From Pseudomonas sp. UMAB-08 (lineage in GTDB: Bacteria > Pseudomonadota > Gammaproteobacteria > Pseudomonadales > Pseudomonadaceae), in assembly GCF_900095225.1 (NCBI RefSeq), contig NZ_LT607415.1, forward strand, positions 1-64,000: a stretch of 64,000 nucleotides of DNA, given 5' to 3'. The number at the start of each line of letters is the position of its first letter. Position 1 is the first letter of the stretch. A model generated the notes under the pieces. The model made no database searches, had not been told where the DNA came from, and saw only the letters and a program-made list of their open reading frames with translations. Shown piece by piece: positions 53,531 through 63,723 of the stretch. The translations under genes and the position numbers were made by a program.

Positions 53531-56461
53531 GTGACTCAAGCATTCAAAGCCAACAAAACTGCTTCTCTGAGCGAACTCCTCACGTTGGTGGTAATTACCC
53601 AAAACCAATCCGATTTTTTGCGGCGCGCACTGCAATATTACTGCACGTATCCCTGCGTGATCATGGTGCTGGACTCGTCAGCGGAGTCGGATGCAGGTAT
53701 CGAAGTTGACTTCCCCGGTGTTGTTTATCAGCACGTGCCCCAGTTTTCCAATTCGGCCCTGCAGGGCAAGTTGGCGTATGGCGTCGAAAGGGTCGCCACA
53801 CCGTACATGGCCTTCGTGGCCGTCGATGACTTTGTACTTCAGGACGCGTTGACGCAGTGCGTAGTGTTTCTTGAAGAGCATCCTGACTACGGTGTGTGCC
53901 ATGGCTACACGCTGCTTTATCGAAGCATGGGTACTCAGGTCAATTACTACCGACGCGACAAGAAGGTATGCGAGGACTACTCGTTCGAGCGTGCCGAAGA
54001 TCGTGTACTGAGCACCCTGGAGCAGTTCATCCCGCCATTCTATGCCGTCACCCGAGCCGCGTTACAGCGCAGTTGGTTTGGTTTGCTGCCTCCTGGAATG
54101 AGCGTTGAATGGCAGGAAATTGGTCTTGCCTGTTATTTGTCGCTGTGCACCAAAATGCGGATTCTGCCCGTGGGCTATGCCGTGCGTGAGGCCAGCGCTG
54201 CACACCCTGAGCACTACACGGCGATCCTTCCGACCTTGAGCAGTACCGATCCGAAGTCGACAGCAGAGCGCGAGGTTTTTGCTGAGTTTCTGGTGTCGAT
54301 TTCCACGAGTGTTATTGGTCATGACGAGGAACACGCCAGGCAATTCGTCCTGGAAAGTTTAGCAGCGCTGCGTGAGTGCCTGCGCACCCGTCGCTCATTG
54401 GCTTTTGAGTTGATTATCGAGTCCGCCTGGAAAAGCCCGTTAACACTACCCGTCAGGTGTTTTGCTCCGAGTCAGTACGTTGAGATGCCTTTTTACAATC
54501 AAGCTTTCTTCGATCAACTGACTGAGTTGGAGTTTCTGATTGGCGCATTACCCGCGGGTCGTGTTCAGCTTCAGGCGCTTGAAGGCATATGGGTTGAGCA
54601 AGAGGAACTGCTGCACACCCATGGCAATGATTGTGCCGAGACCATCACCAGCCGTCTGTGGCTGGCGCTGGATAGCAATCCCTTCAATCAGCGCGTTATT
54701 AACCGTTTGCGGCAACAACTGGAAAACCTTGGCGAGGAGGATATTGCGAAAGACCTGTCCGACTGGGGGCTGCGTCTGGACGCGGTTTCAGCTCCGGACC
54801 GCCGCTCGCTTCTAGCGGCCACGCCATCCGGTCGCCTGCTCAACTGGCTGGAAGCGCGTAACCCGAACGCCGATGAGGCCGAGTCGATTGCCGGGTATCT
54901 GGCCACCCATCAAGGGGGGCCGCAATTTGGTCTCTTGTTGCTGGATCTGGACAACGACATGGACAAATTACAGATAACCCTGGACAGCCTGGCCGAGGGT
55001 TACTGCAAAGCATTCAAAATCGTGGTGTTCACGACAGGTGAACTGCCAGCAGCGACCTCGATGAGTAACACCCTGCACTTCATCAAGGTCAGCGAAACCA
55101 ACTATGTCGATAAGTTGAATCAGGTTGCTCGCCAATTGTCTTGCGACTGGATCCTGCTGGCGGAGGCGGGTGACCAGTTCACGGCCACTGGCTTGCTGCA
55201 GGCCAGCCTTGAGTTGACCGCAGCGCCCGAGTGCCGTGCCGTGTCGACGGATGACATTCAGCGTCAGGCCAATGGCGCCTGGGTCGATGCATTTCGCCCG
55301 GGTTTCAATCTCGATCTGTTGCAAAGCCTGCCAGCGCTGATGGCACGGCATTGGCTGATCCGTCGCGATGTGCTGGTCGACGCGGGTGGTTACTCCGTGG
55401 ACTTCACCAAGGCGCTGGAATTCGATCTGCTGTTGCGAGTAATCGAGCAGGGAGGTTTGGCCTGGCTGGCCCATTTGGACGAGCCGCTACTGATCTGTGA
55501 GGCGCCAGTGCTGGAGGAGAACCCGCATGAACGTCAGGCATTGATCCGTCACCTCGCCACCCGAGGCTACAAGGCTCAGGTCAGCTCAGTGCAACCGGGC
55601 ACTTATCAAATCGATTACCGCCACGACGAGCGTCCACTGGTGTCGATTACTCTGCACAGCCAAGACAACCTGCCACTGCTGGAGCGTTGTCTGGTCAGTG
55701 TCTTGCAGCGAACCCGCTACACGCGCTACGAAGTGTTGATCGCCGCCAATCAGAGTCAGTCGCCCGAGGTGATGGCTTGGCTGGATCGTCAGGAGCAACA
55801 GGGTGGCCGGGTGCGCGTCCTCAGGTGCGATCAGCGTCTCAGCGCCTCAGCGCTGCATAATGCAGCCTGCCTGGAGGCCAAAGGTGAATACCTGATTTTG
55901 CTGGCTGCCGACAGTGAGGTGGTCAACCCGAACTGGATCGAGTCGTTGCTTAACCAGGCGCAGCGCCCGGAAGTGGGTGTTGTCGGTGCCAAGCTGGTCG
56001 ATCGCGACGGCTGTGTGACTCAGGCCGGGCTTATTCTCGGCATGCATGGCGGGGTAGGTTCAGCCTTTGTCGGCGAACCGAAAGAGGCCAAGGGTTATTT
56101 GCATCGTCTGGTGGTTGAACAGAACTATTCGGCGGTCTCCGCTGCGTGCTTGATGGTCCGTAAAGAGCTGTATGAATCTGTTGGCGGTCTGGACGAAGCG
56201 CACTTCTCTGAGGCTTTCAGTGATGTCGACCTGTGCTTGAAAATCGGCCAGGCTGGCTACCTGACAGTCTGGACACCTCAGGTGCAGATCATTCATCCAG
56301 GCAACCTGCCTGAGTCGTCACAAGCCCTTGAGGCATTGCGCGAAAAATGGGCCGGACCGTTCCAGCATGATCAGGCCTATAACAAGAACCTGGCCCTGAC
56401 CGGCAAGGGTTTTACCCTCGGCACCCCGGCCAGCGTCAACTGGACGCAATTGCTCGGTTAA
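53531..56461 (+). CDS. large flagellin glycosyltransferase (Fgt-like, 976 residues)
   Basis: The second large glycosyltransferase, with its own N-terminal family-2 domain (about 15-240, TLVVITQNQSDFLRRAL, MAFVAVDDFVLQ with a DD near 99), a middle degenerate region (about 470-690) and a C-terminal family-2 domain from LVSITLHSQDNLPLLERCLV (near 703) with an acidic LLAADSEVV (near 791). It stops where its relatives begin their C-terminal GT-B domain, so it lacks that module. GTG start at 53531; 238 bases without a gene separate it from the previous one. Its position beside the pse operon supports transfer of a sugar to flagellin. Confidence 0.83.
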   Translation: MTQAFKANKTASLSELLTLVVITQNQSDFLRRALQYYCTYPCVIMVLDSSAESDAGIEVDFPGVVYQHVPQFSNSALQGKLAYGVERVATPYMAFVAVDDFVLQDALTQCVVFLEEHPDYGVCHGYTLLYRSMGTQVNYYRRDKKVCEDYSFERAEDRVLSTLEQFIPPFYAVTRAALQRSWFGLLPPGMSVEWQEIGLACYLSLCTKMRILPVGYAVREASAAHPEHYTAILPTLSSTDPKSTAEREVFAEFLVSISTSVIGHDEEHARQFVLESLAALRECLRTRRSLAFELIIESAWKSPLTLPVRCFAPSQYVEMPFYNQAFFDQLTELEFLIGALPAGRVQLQALEGIWVEQEELLHTHGNDCAETITSRLWLALDSNPFNQRVINRLRQQLENLGEEDIAKDLSDWGLRLDAVSAPDRRSLLAATPSGRLLNWLEARNPNADEAESIAGYLATHQGGPQFGLLLLDLDNDMDKLQITLDSLAEGYCKAFKIVVFTTGELPAATSMSNTLHFIKVSETNYVDKLNQVARQLSCDWILLAEAGDQFTATGLLQASLELTAAPECRAVSTDDIQRQANGAWVDAFRPGFNLDLLQSLPALMARHWLIRRDVLVDAGGYSVDFTKALEFDLLLRVIEQGGLAWLAHLDEPLLICEAPVLEENPHERQALIRHLATRGYKAQVSSVQPGTYQIDYRHDERPLVSITLHSQDNLPLLERCLVSVLQRTRYTRYEVLIAANQSQSPEVMAWLDRQEQQGGRVRVLRCDQRLSASALHNAACLEAKGEYLILLAADSEVVNPNWIESLLNQAQRPEVGVVGAKLVDRDGCVTQAGLILGMHGGVGSAFVGEPKEAKGYLHRLVVEQNYSAVSAACLMVRKELYESVGGLDEAHFSEAFSDVDLCLKIGQAGYLTVWTPQVQIIHPGNLPESSQALEALREKWAGPFQHDQAYNKNLALTGKGFTLGTPASVNWTQLLG

Positions 56462-56488
56462 GCCCGATACAGAAAAAGGACTCACGGC

Positions 56489-57490
56489 ATGTTCAACGGC
56501 AAATCAATTTTTATCTCGGGTGGCACTGGCTCGTTCGGTCGCAACTTCATCCGCCGTTTGCTTGAGCAGTATCAGCCCAAGCGTGTCGTGGTGTTCTCTC
56601 GTGATGAGCTCAAGCAGTACGAGATGCAGCAGACGTTTAACGCGCCGTGCATGCGTTATTTTCTGGGGGATGTGCGCGATGCCGAACGGCTGCGTCTGGC
56701 CATGCGCGGGATCGATTATGTGGTGCATGCGGCAGCCTTGAAGCAGGTGCCGGCTGCCGAGTACAACCCGACCGAATGCATCCGCACCAACGTCAACGGC
56801 GCGGAAAATATCATTGCTGCGGCCATCGACAACGGGGTGAAAAAGGTCATCGCCTTGTCAACCGACAAGGCTGCCAGCCCGATCAACTTGTATGGCGCAA
56901 CCAAGCTGCTGTCGGACAAGTTGTTCGTTGCGGCGAATAACATTGCCGGTGACCAGCCAACGCGTTTCGCCGTCGTGCGGTATGGCAATGTGGCCGGTTC
57001 TCGCGGATCAGTCGTGCCGTTCTTTAGCAAGCTGATCAGCGACGGTGCGCGGGAGTTACCGATCACCGACGTGCGCATGACACGTTTCTGGATCACTCTG
57101 GATCATGGTGTGCAGTTCGTGCTCGACAGCTTTGCGCGCATGCACGGCGGCGAGGTGTTTGTGCCGAAAATTCCGTCGATCCGGATTATCGATCTGGCCC
57201 TGGGCATGGCCGAGCATCTCCCGCATAAAAATGTCGGGATTCGTCCCGGTGAAAAACTCCATGAGTTGATGGTGCCGCTCGACGATGCGCGAATGACTCT
57301 GGAGTTCTCCGATCACTACACCATCCAGCCGTCGATCCGTTTTACCAACGTCGACGTCGACTATGCCGTCAATGGCCTTGGTGAGTGTGGTGCCCAAGTC
57401 GACGAAACCTTTGAGTATCGTTCCGATACCAATCCAGAGTTTTTGAGCGTGGGGCAGATCGCGGATCTGCACGCTGAGCTGCACTCATGA
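56489..57490 (+). CDS. pseB: PseB, UDP-GlcNAc 4,6-dehydratase (inverting)
   Basis: This 333-residue extended SDR enzyme does the first step of pseudaminic acid synthesis, converting UDP-GlcNAc to UDP-2-acetamido-2,6-dideoxy-L-arabino-hex-4-ulose. The Rossmann loop is FISGGTGSFGRNFI (about 8-21), the catalytic Tyr and Lys are in LYGATKLLSD (Tyr near 135), and VRMTRFWITLDHGVQFVL is a PseB hallmark. AAGGA lies before the ATG. It is the first of a chain of overlapping genes. Confidence 0.97.
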   Translation: MFNGKSIFISGGTGSFGRNFIRRLLEQYQPKRVVVFSRDELKQYEMQQTFNAPCMRYFLGDVRDAERLRLAMRGIDYVVHAAALKQVPAAEYNPTECIRTNVNGAENIIAAAIDNGVKKVIALSTDKAASPINLYGATKLLSDKLFVAANNIAGDQPTRFAVVRYGNVAGSRGSVVPFFSKLISDGARELPITDVRMTRFWITLDHGVQFVLDSFARMHGGEVFVPKIPSIRIIDLALGMAEHLPHKNVGIRPGEKLHELMVPLDDARMTLEFSDHYTIQPSIRFTNVDVDYAVNGLGECGAQVDETFEYRSDTNPEFLSVGQIADLHAELHS

Positions 57491-58656
57491 CTTCATACTC
57501 GATTCCCTATGGGCGACAGAGCATCGACCAGGCGGATATCGACGCGGTGGTGGAGGTTCTCAAGTCGCCGTGGCTGACTCAGGGCCCAACCATTGAGCGC
57601 TTTGAAGCGGCAATGGTTGAGCGTTGTCAGGCAGATTTTGCAGTTGCGGTGTGCAATGCCACGGCGGCACTGCATATCGCCTGTCTGGCGGCAGGCTTGG
57701 GCCCCGGTGATCGGCTATGGACCACGCCTAATACCTTCGTCGCCTCCGCCAACTGCGGGCGTTACTGCGGCGCCGATGTGGACTTCGTCGATATTGATCC
57801 ACACACTTGGAACCTCGATGCCGGCTTGCTGGCGCAAAAACTCGAAGCCGCCGAGCGCGTCGGAAAACTGCCAAAGGTGGTGGTGGCGGTGGCATTCTCT
57901 GGTCAGAGCTGCGACATGCACGCCATTGCCGGGCTCGCCGAACGTTACGCATTCACCTTGATCGAAGACGCCGCGCACGCGGTCGGGGCGTCTTATGACG
58001 GACGCCCAGTGGGTTGTGGCGCGCATGCGACGATGACAGTCTTCAGCTTTCACCCGGTGAAGATTATTACCTCGGGTGAAGGCGGTATGGTCCTGACCAA
58101 TCGGCCAGAGCTTGCCGAGCGTTTGCGTCGGCTGCGCAGTCATGGCATTACCAGCGATCCGTCGCAGATGTCGGTACCCAGCCAAGGGCTTTGGTACTAC
58201 CAGCAACTGGAGTTGGGTTTCAATTATCGGATGACCGACCTGCACGCGGCATTGGGCCTTTCGCAGTTGGCCAGGCTCGACGGTTTTATCGCGAGGCGGC
58301 GCCAATTGGCCGCGCGTTATGAGCGACTGTTGGCTGAACTTCCGTTGGTGTTACCCACTGCGCAGGCAGGCGCCGAATCTGCTTGGCATCTGTATGTGGT
58401 GCGTGTGCGGTTTGATCAAGTAAAACTTAGCCAGCGAGACCTTTTCGATGCGTTGAGAGCTGCCGGAATCGGTGTGAACCTGCACTATATTCCGGTGCAT
58501 TTACAGCCTTACTACCGCGAGTCAGGATTCGCTGATGGCGATTATCCAGAGGCCGAGCGTTATTTCGGCGAGGCGGTCACTTTGCCGCTGTTCCCGGACC
58601 TGACTGACGAGCAACAAGACTATGTGATCGAGCAGTTGCATAGCCTGCTTGGCTAA
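57487..58656 (+). CDS. pseC: PseC, UDP-keto-sugar aminotransferase
   Basis: A 389-residue DegT/DnrJ-type PLP enzyme giving UDP-4-amino-4,6-dideoxy-N-acetyl-beta-L-altrosamine. It has PYGRQSIDQADIDAVVEVLK and WLTQGPTIERFE at the N-terminus, IEDAAHAVGASY as PLP contact, and the Schiff-base Lys 192 in SFHPVKIITSGEGGMV. Its ATG overlaps the pseB stop by four bases (ATGA). Confidence 0.97.
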   Translation: MTSYSIPYGRQSIDQADIDAVVEVLKSPWLTQGPTIERFEAAMVERCQADFAVAVCNATAALHIACLAAGLGPGDRLWTTPNTFVASANCGRYCGADVDFVDIDPHTWNLDAGLLAQKLEAAERVGKLPKVVVAVAFSGQSCDMHAIAGLAERYAFTLIEDAAHAVGASYDGRPVGCGAHATMTVFSFHPVKIITSGEGGMVLTNRPELAERLRRLRSHGITSDPSQMSVPSQGLWYYQQLELGFNYRMTDLHAALGLSQLARLDGFIARRRQLAARYERLLAELPLVLPTAQAGAESAWHLYVVRVRFDQVKLSQRDLFDALRAAGIGVNLHYIPVHLQPYYRESGFADGDYPEAERYFGEAVTLPLFPDLTDEQQDYVIEQLHSLLG

Positions 58657-58690
58657 GTGCTTTGCCCCGATCCGTTGATGAGAGCAGTGC

Positions 58691-59311
58691 ATGCGTGAAT
58701 TAAGTGAGCAAGAGCAGTTCTGGCGGGGTGAGTTTGGTGATCAATACGCGGGGCGCAATCAGGGGCAGCCGCTGATCGCTGCCAATCTGGCGTTGTTTGC
58801 CAAAGCGCTGGCGCGAACCTCACGGCTAGAGAGTCTGTTGGAGTTGGGCACCAACACGGGCAATAACCTGCAAGCGTTGCATCAGCTATTGCCAACGTGC
58901 GTGTTACAGGGGGTCGAGATCAATGCTCAGGCTCAGGCCTGTGCGCAGGCACTGGGGATTGCGGATGTATGGCATGGCTCGTTGTTCGACTATCCACATG
59001 ATCGGACTTTCCAATTGACCCTGAGCAAAGGCGTACTGATTCACCTGGCGCCTGAACTGTTGCCTGCGGCTTACGCTCAGCTGTACCAACTGAGTCAACG
59101 CTATATCCTGATTTGCGAGTATTACAACCCGGTGCCGGTAGAGGTGTCCTATCGCGGTAACAGCGGCAAGTTGTTCAAGCGTGATTTTGCCGGGGAGATG
59201 CTTGATCGCTACAGTGATCTGCACCTGCTCGACTATGGGTTCAGTTATCACCGCGATCCGCAGTTTCCGACCGATGACATCAACTGGTTTCTATTGGAAA
59301 AGCGTCCGTGA
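58691..59311 (+). CDS. pseudaminic acid biosynthesis-associated methylase
   Basis: This 206-residue class I methyltransferase-fold protein has LLELGTNTGNNLQALHQLLP (about 55-74) as the SAM loop, LTLSKGVLIHLAPELLPAAY and the C-terminal LDYGFSYHRDPQFPTDDINW. I recognise it as the methylase that often accompanies pse operons. The core pathway does not need it, so it probably methylates Pse or a precursor, or has a quality role; this is not settled by sequence. Its stop overlaps the pseF GTG. Confidence 0.85.
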   Translation: MRELSEQEQFWRGEFGDQYAGRNQGQPLIAANLALFAKALARTSRLESLLELGTNTGNNLQALHQLLPTCVLQGVEINAQAQACAQALGIADVWHGSLFDYPHDRTFQLTLSKGVLIHLAPELLPAAYAQLYQLSQRYILICEYYNPVPVEVSYRGNSGKLFKRDFAGEMLDRYSDLHLLDYGFSYHRDPQFPTDDINWFLLEKRP

Positions 59312-60018
59312 CAGCTGTAGCGATCATCCCTGCGCGGGGCGGCAGCAAGCGGATCCCGCGCAAGAATCTCAAGCTGTTCAACGGCCAGCCGATGATTGTC
59401 TGGTCGATTCTGGCTGCGCTGCGGAGTGGCCTGTTCGATCAGGTTGTGGTCAGTACCGACGATGAAGAAATTGCTGCGATCGCCAGGGCTCACGGTGCGT
59501 GGGTGCCCTTCATGCGCCCGGCACAATTGGCCGACGACTTCACCGGGACGGCGGCGGTGATCATGCATGGGCTGGCGACACTGCAGGAGCAGGGGCACTC
59601 CTTCGATTACGCCTGTTGTATCTATGCCACAGCGCCTTTGCTGCAAGGGCGCTATCTGCGTGAAGGCTTGACGACCCTCGAGCAGAATCCGGGAAAATCC
59701 TTTGCCTTTTCCGTGTGCGAATTTGGCTTTGCCGTGCAGCGCGCCCTGAGCCTGAATGAGCAGGGTGCCCTGCAGCCACTGTATCCGCAGTACCGGGAAA
59801 CCCGATCCCAGGATCTGCCCGTGGCCTATCAGGACGCCGGACAGTTTTATTGGGGTCGTACTGAGGCGTGGTTGCGTGGCGATGTAGTGTTTTCTGAGCA
59901 GAGTTTGCCGGTGATCTTGCCCCGGCATCTGGTCCAGGACATCGACAGCGAAGAAGACTGGACCCGCGCCGAGTACCTTTATGCGGCGTTGCTGGCTGGC
60001 GGGGAGTTGGAGTCGTGA
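59308..60018 (+). CDS. pseF: PseF, CMP-pseudaminic acid cytidylyltransferase
   Basis: A 236-residue enzyme activating pseudaminic acid with CTP. IIPARGGSKRIPRKNLKLFN (about 6-25) is the nucleotide-binding signature of CMP-sialic acid synthetases, followed by VVVSTDDEEIAAIA, YATAPLLQGRYL and DAGQFYWGRTEAW. GTG start at 59308, overlapping the methylase stop. CMP-Pse is the donor for the flagellin glycosyltransferases. Confidence 0.96.
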   Translation: MTAVAIIPARGGSKRIPRKNLKLFNGQPMIVWSILAALRSGLFDQVVVSTDDEEIAAIARAHGAWVPFMRPAQLADDFTGTAAVIMHGLATLQEQGHSFDYACCIYATAPLLQGRYLREGLTTLEQNPGKSFAFSVCEFGFAVQRALSLNEQGALQPLYPQYRETRSQDLPVAYQDAGQFYWGRTEAWLRGDVVFSEQSLPVILPRHLVQDIDSEEDWTRAEYLYAALLAGGELES

Positions 60019-61516
60019 GAGTGCTGATCCGCGCGGATGCTTCACACGCCATCGGCAGCGGCCATATTGCGCGGTGCCTGACCTTGGCCAAGGTGTTGCG
60101 TGATGGCGGGCACGACGTGGCTTTTGCCTGTCGCTTATTGCCTGGGCATTTGCTCGATCATCTCGCGACTCAAGGGTGGCGCGCTTATGGGTTACCTGCG
60201 ACGTACGCTGAGCAAGCCAATGCCGGGCAAGACATCGAAGCTGCGTTGCCTTGGCAGGCGGACATCGCGGCACTGCAGCGGTTGCTGACGGTAGAGGAGG
60301 CGTTCGACTGGATCATCGTCGATCACTACGGCCTTGATCATCATTGGCAGACCGCCGCCCGACAATGGGCTCCACGGATCGCCGCAATCGATGATCTGGC
60401 CAACCGCCGTCATGCCGTTGATCTGTTGCTCGATCAGAATTTCAGCGGTACGCCGAGCGCTTATGCGCCGTGGGTGGGACCCGAGTGTCGAACGTTGTTC
60501 GGCCCACGCTTTGCCATGATTCGCGATGAGTTCAAGCGCGACCCCGTGCCGATTCAGGCCCAGGCGTGTCGGGTTCTGGTGAATTTCGGCGGCTTCGATG
60601 CTGCAGGGGAAACCTGGAAGGCGATGTTGGCGCTGAGTGAGCTCAATGGTCTGGAAGTCGACTTTATTGCGGGCACCGGTAACCCCGAGTGGGCGCGGAT
60701 GCAGGCACTGGCCTCAGAACGTCCCACCTGGCGATTGCAAACCCACACGGACCAGTTCGCTGAATTGATGGCGCACGCTGATCTGTTTGTCGGCGCGGGC
60801 GGCGGTACCAGTTGGGAGCGTGCCGCGTTGGGACTGCCAACGATCTGTATCGCGGTGGCGGCCAATCAACAGGCCAACGCTGAACGTTTGGCTGAGGTCG
60901 GCGCGCACCTGTACCTGGGGCCGCGTGACCAGGTTTCTGTTGAGTCATTGCGTCAATCGATCAGTGTGTTGTTGGCCAACCAGGGTTTGCGCCGGAGTTT
61001 TGCCGAGCACTCTCGCCAATTGGTTGATGGCCTTGGCGCACGTCGTGTGGCAGCGGCCCTGGCTGGAGAGGTGCTGCAATTGCGCCCGGCGACGATGGAC
61101 GACGCACGTCTGCTGTTCGATGGGCGCAACGCTGAGGAGGTCCGGCGCTGGTCGGTGGAGTCGCACGCCATTGATTGGGCCAGTCATCTGATCTGGTTGG
61201 CTGCCACCCTCGTGAATGACCAACGCCTGCTGCTGGTTGCAGAAACGGTCGATGGGCCGGTGGGCGTGCTGCGCTATGACAGGGTGGATACAAGGGCCGA
61301 AGTATCGATCTACCTGTTCGAAGGGCGGTTCGGTCTAGGCTGGGGCAGGGCGCTACTGGCCGGAGGGGCGCGATTCATCAAGCGTCACTGGCCGCAACTA
61401 CGAGTGATCGATGCGCAGGTGCTGCCGGCCAATCAGGCGTCGATCAACCTGTTTCGCGATGCGGGCTATCGGCAGAGTGCCTGCCGTTTCGAGTGCGTCT
61501 TAAAGGATCATGCCGA
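60015..61516 (+). CDS. pseG: PseG hydrolase with fused C-terminal GNAT domain
   Basis: The N-terminal part (about 1-350) is PseG, removing UDP from UDP-2,4-diacetamido-2,4,6-trideoxy-L-altrose: IRADASHAIGSGHIARCLTL with the catalytic His region, IIVDHYGLDHHWQTA, and FVGAGGGTSWERAALGLPTI. The C-terminal part (about 353-500) is a GNAT acetyltransferase (LQLRPATMDDARLLFDGRN, GRFGLGWGRALLAGGARFIK, NQASINLFRDAGYRQSACRF) and may do the PseH step. The product is 502 residues including this fusion, with the stop at 61521-61523. GTG start at 60015 overlaps the pseF stop. A PseH-like protein is also encoded at 39.9 kb. Confidence 0.92.
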
Positions 61517-62568
61517 TGACTAGTTTCAAGATAGGCTCGCGTTCGATTGGTGCCGATACCGCGCCTTTCATCATCGCCGAGATGAGTGGCAACCATAACC
61601 AGTCGCTTGAGGTCGCGCTACAGATTGTTGAGGCGGCGGCCAAGGCCGGTGCTCACGCCTTGAAACTGCAAACCTACACCGCCGACACCATGACTCTGGA
61701 CCTTGATCGCGGCGAGTTTTTTATCAAGGACCCCAATAGCCTGTGGGCGGGGTCGTCCCTCTACGCGTTGTACGAGAAAGCCCACACACCCTGGGAGTGG
61801 CACGCGCCGATTTTTGCCCGGGCCAAAGCGCTGGGGATGTTGGCATTTTCGACGCCATTCGATGACAGTTCGGTGGACTTTCTTGAAAGCCTGGATGTGC
61901 CGGCTTACAAAATCGCCAGTTTCGAAAATACCGATTTACCGTTGATTCGCCGGGTCGCGTCGACCGGCAAGCCGTTGATCATCTCGACCGGCATGGCGAG
62001 CATTGCCGAACTGGACGAGACGGTCCGTGCAGCCCGTGCTGCCGGTTGCAAGGACCTGGTATTGCTCAAATGCACCAGTACTTATCCGGCCTCGCCAGAA
62101 AACAGTCACGTGCGCACTATCCCGCATCTGCGCGATTTGTTTGGTTGCGAAGTGGGGTTGTCCGATCACTCCATGGGCGTTGGCGTTTCCGTGGCAGCCG
62201 TGGCGCTCGGGGCGACGGTGATCGAAAAGCATTTCACGCTGGATCGAGCCGCCGGCGGGGTGGATGCCAGCTTCTCTCTTGAGCCAGCCGAAATGGCCAG
62301 TCTGGTCATTGAAACCGAACGTGCCTGGCAGGCCATGGGGCACGTGCATTATGGCGTTACCGAGGCCGAGCGCCCGTCACTGGCCTATCGCCGATCACTG
62401 TATGTGACTCGGGACATGGTTGCAGGTGAAGTCTTCAGTGCTGACAACCTGAGAGCCATCCGTCCGGGCTTTGGATTAGCCCCGAAACACCGCGATGCGC
62501 TCATCGGGCGATGCGCTGGACAAGCCTTGAAACGGGGTACACCTCTTGACTGGTCGTTGGTCGAATAA
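61516..62568 (+). CDS. pseI: PseI, pseudaminic acid synthase
   Basis: A 350-residue NeuB-family enzyme that condenses the trideoxy-diacetamido sugar with phosphoenolpyruvate to give pseudaminic acid. It has FIIAEMSGNHNQSLEVALQI (about 17-36), ALKLQTYTADTM, LKCTSTYPASPE, VGLSDHSMGVGVSVAAVALG and VIEKHFTLDR; a C-terminal SAF antifreeze-like domain covers about 290-350. The ATG at 61516 is preferred over 61510 because the AAGGA site is better spaced. It overlaps the end of pseG. Confidence 0.96.
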   Translation: MTSFKIGSRSIGADTAPFIIAEMSGNHNQSLEVALQIVEAAAKAGAHALKLQTYTADTMTLDLDRGEFFIKDPNSLWAGSSLYALYEKAHTPWEWHAPIFARAKALGMLAFSTPFDDSSVDFLESLDVPAYKIASFENTDLPLIRRVASTGKPLIISTGMASIAELDETVRAARAAGCKDLVLLKCTSTYPASPENSHVRTIPHLRDLFGCEVGLSDHSMGVGVSVAAVALGATVIEKHFTLDRAAGGVDASFSLEPAEMASLVIETERAWQAMGHVHYGVTEAERPSLAYRRSLYVTRDMVAGEVFSADNLRAIRPGFGLAPKHRDALIGRCAGQALKRGTPLDWSLVE

Positions 62569-62796
62569 CGGCTTCTGTGGCTGATTCGGCAAAATAGCGT
62601 GACCTGTGAGTCATAACGCGCATCTTCACTGTATTGTATTAATAGGAAATGATGGCGCTCGGCCCTTTATTGGCCCGGCGATGGCCATTTATTTCCTTCG
62701 CTGTCGCTCCTTGAGGACGACAGGAAATCTCTGTTGGCCAGCGCTCTCGATTGCAGAGAACGGTGATATTCAGCTGTTTATTATTGGGAAGCCATA

Positions 62797-63723
62797 ATGA
62801 TTGGCATAAAAAGCATAGCGAGTTACGTGCCCGTAGCCGGCGTCGATAACTACGCACAAGGTGCTAAGTTCGCCAAGGATGAAGAGTTCATTCTGGGCAA
62901 AATCGGTTCTGCGTTTCTGCCGCGCAAAGACGCCGGGCAAGAAACGTCTGACCTGTGCGTCGAGGCCGTCAACGCCTTGTTTGCAAAGAATCCTGACCTC
63001 AAGCGCGAATCCATCGACGTGCTGATCGTCGTTACCCAGAACGGCGACGAAGAGGCCTTGCCCCACACGTCTGCCATCGTTCAGGACAAACTCGGCCTGT
63101 CGACCCATGTGGCCGCGTTCGATATCTCCCTCGGGTGTTCGGGCTACGTCTACGGTCTCTATGCGCTCAAGGGCTTCATGGATGCCGCAGGGCTGAAGAA
63201 CGGTCTGTTGGTGACCTGCGACCCGTACTCGAAAATTGTCGACCCCGAAGATCGCAATACCACCATGCTGTTTGGCGATGCTGCGACGGCCACGTGGATG
63301 GGCGAGGGGGCTGACTGGCAGTTGGGCAAGGCCAAGTTCGGCACCGACGGTTCCGGCGCACCGCACCTGAAGGTCAGCAACGGCGTATTTTTCATGAATG
63401 GCCGTCAGGTCTTCAACTTCGCGTTGCTTAAAGTGCCCGCGCACCTGCACGAGTTGCTGGATGAGTCTGGCTTGCACTCGGACGACATCGACGCGTTCTG
63501 TATTCACCAGGGCAGTGCGGCGATTGTCGATGCTGTGGCCCGGCGTTTCGAAGGCGACCCAGAGAAGTTTCTCAAGGACATGCTCGAAACCGGTAATACC
63601 GTTTCTTCGAGCATTCCTTTGTTGCTGGAAAAACACGTGCTCGACAGTGAGTGGAATCGGGTTGCGTTGAGTGGCTTTGGTGTCGGCTTGTCCTGGGGCT
63701 CGGCGATCATTCATCGGTCTTGA
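62797..63723 (+). CDS. 3-oxoacyl-ACP synthase III-like enzyme
   Basis: A 308-residue thiolase-fold protein with the complete KAS III triad: Cys 114 in ISLGCSGYVYGL, His 237 in CIHQGSAAIVDAV and Asn 267 in ETGNTVSSSIP. It is more like the KAS III relatives of flagellin glycosylation islands (for example in P. aeruginosa a-type strains) than housekeeping FabH. A role in making an acyl group for an N-acylated sugar is plausible. It is 228 bases after pseI, so it may have its own promoter; a terminator follows. Confidence 0.87.
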   Translation: MIGIKSIASYVPVAGVDNYAQGAKFAKDEEFILGKIGSAFLPRKDAGQETSDLCVEAVNALFAKNPDLKRESIDVLIVVTQNGDEEALPHTSAIVQDKLGLSTHVAAFDISLGCSGYVYGLYALKGFMDAAGLKNGLLVTCDPYSKIVDPEDRNTTMLFGDAATATWMGEGADWQLGKAKFGTDGSGAPHLKVSNGVFFMNGRQVFNFALLKVPAHLHELLDESGLHSDDIDAFCIHQGSAAIVDAVARRFEGDPEKFLKDMLETGNTVSSSIPLLLEKHVLDSEWNRVALSGFGVGLSWGSAIIHRS

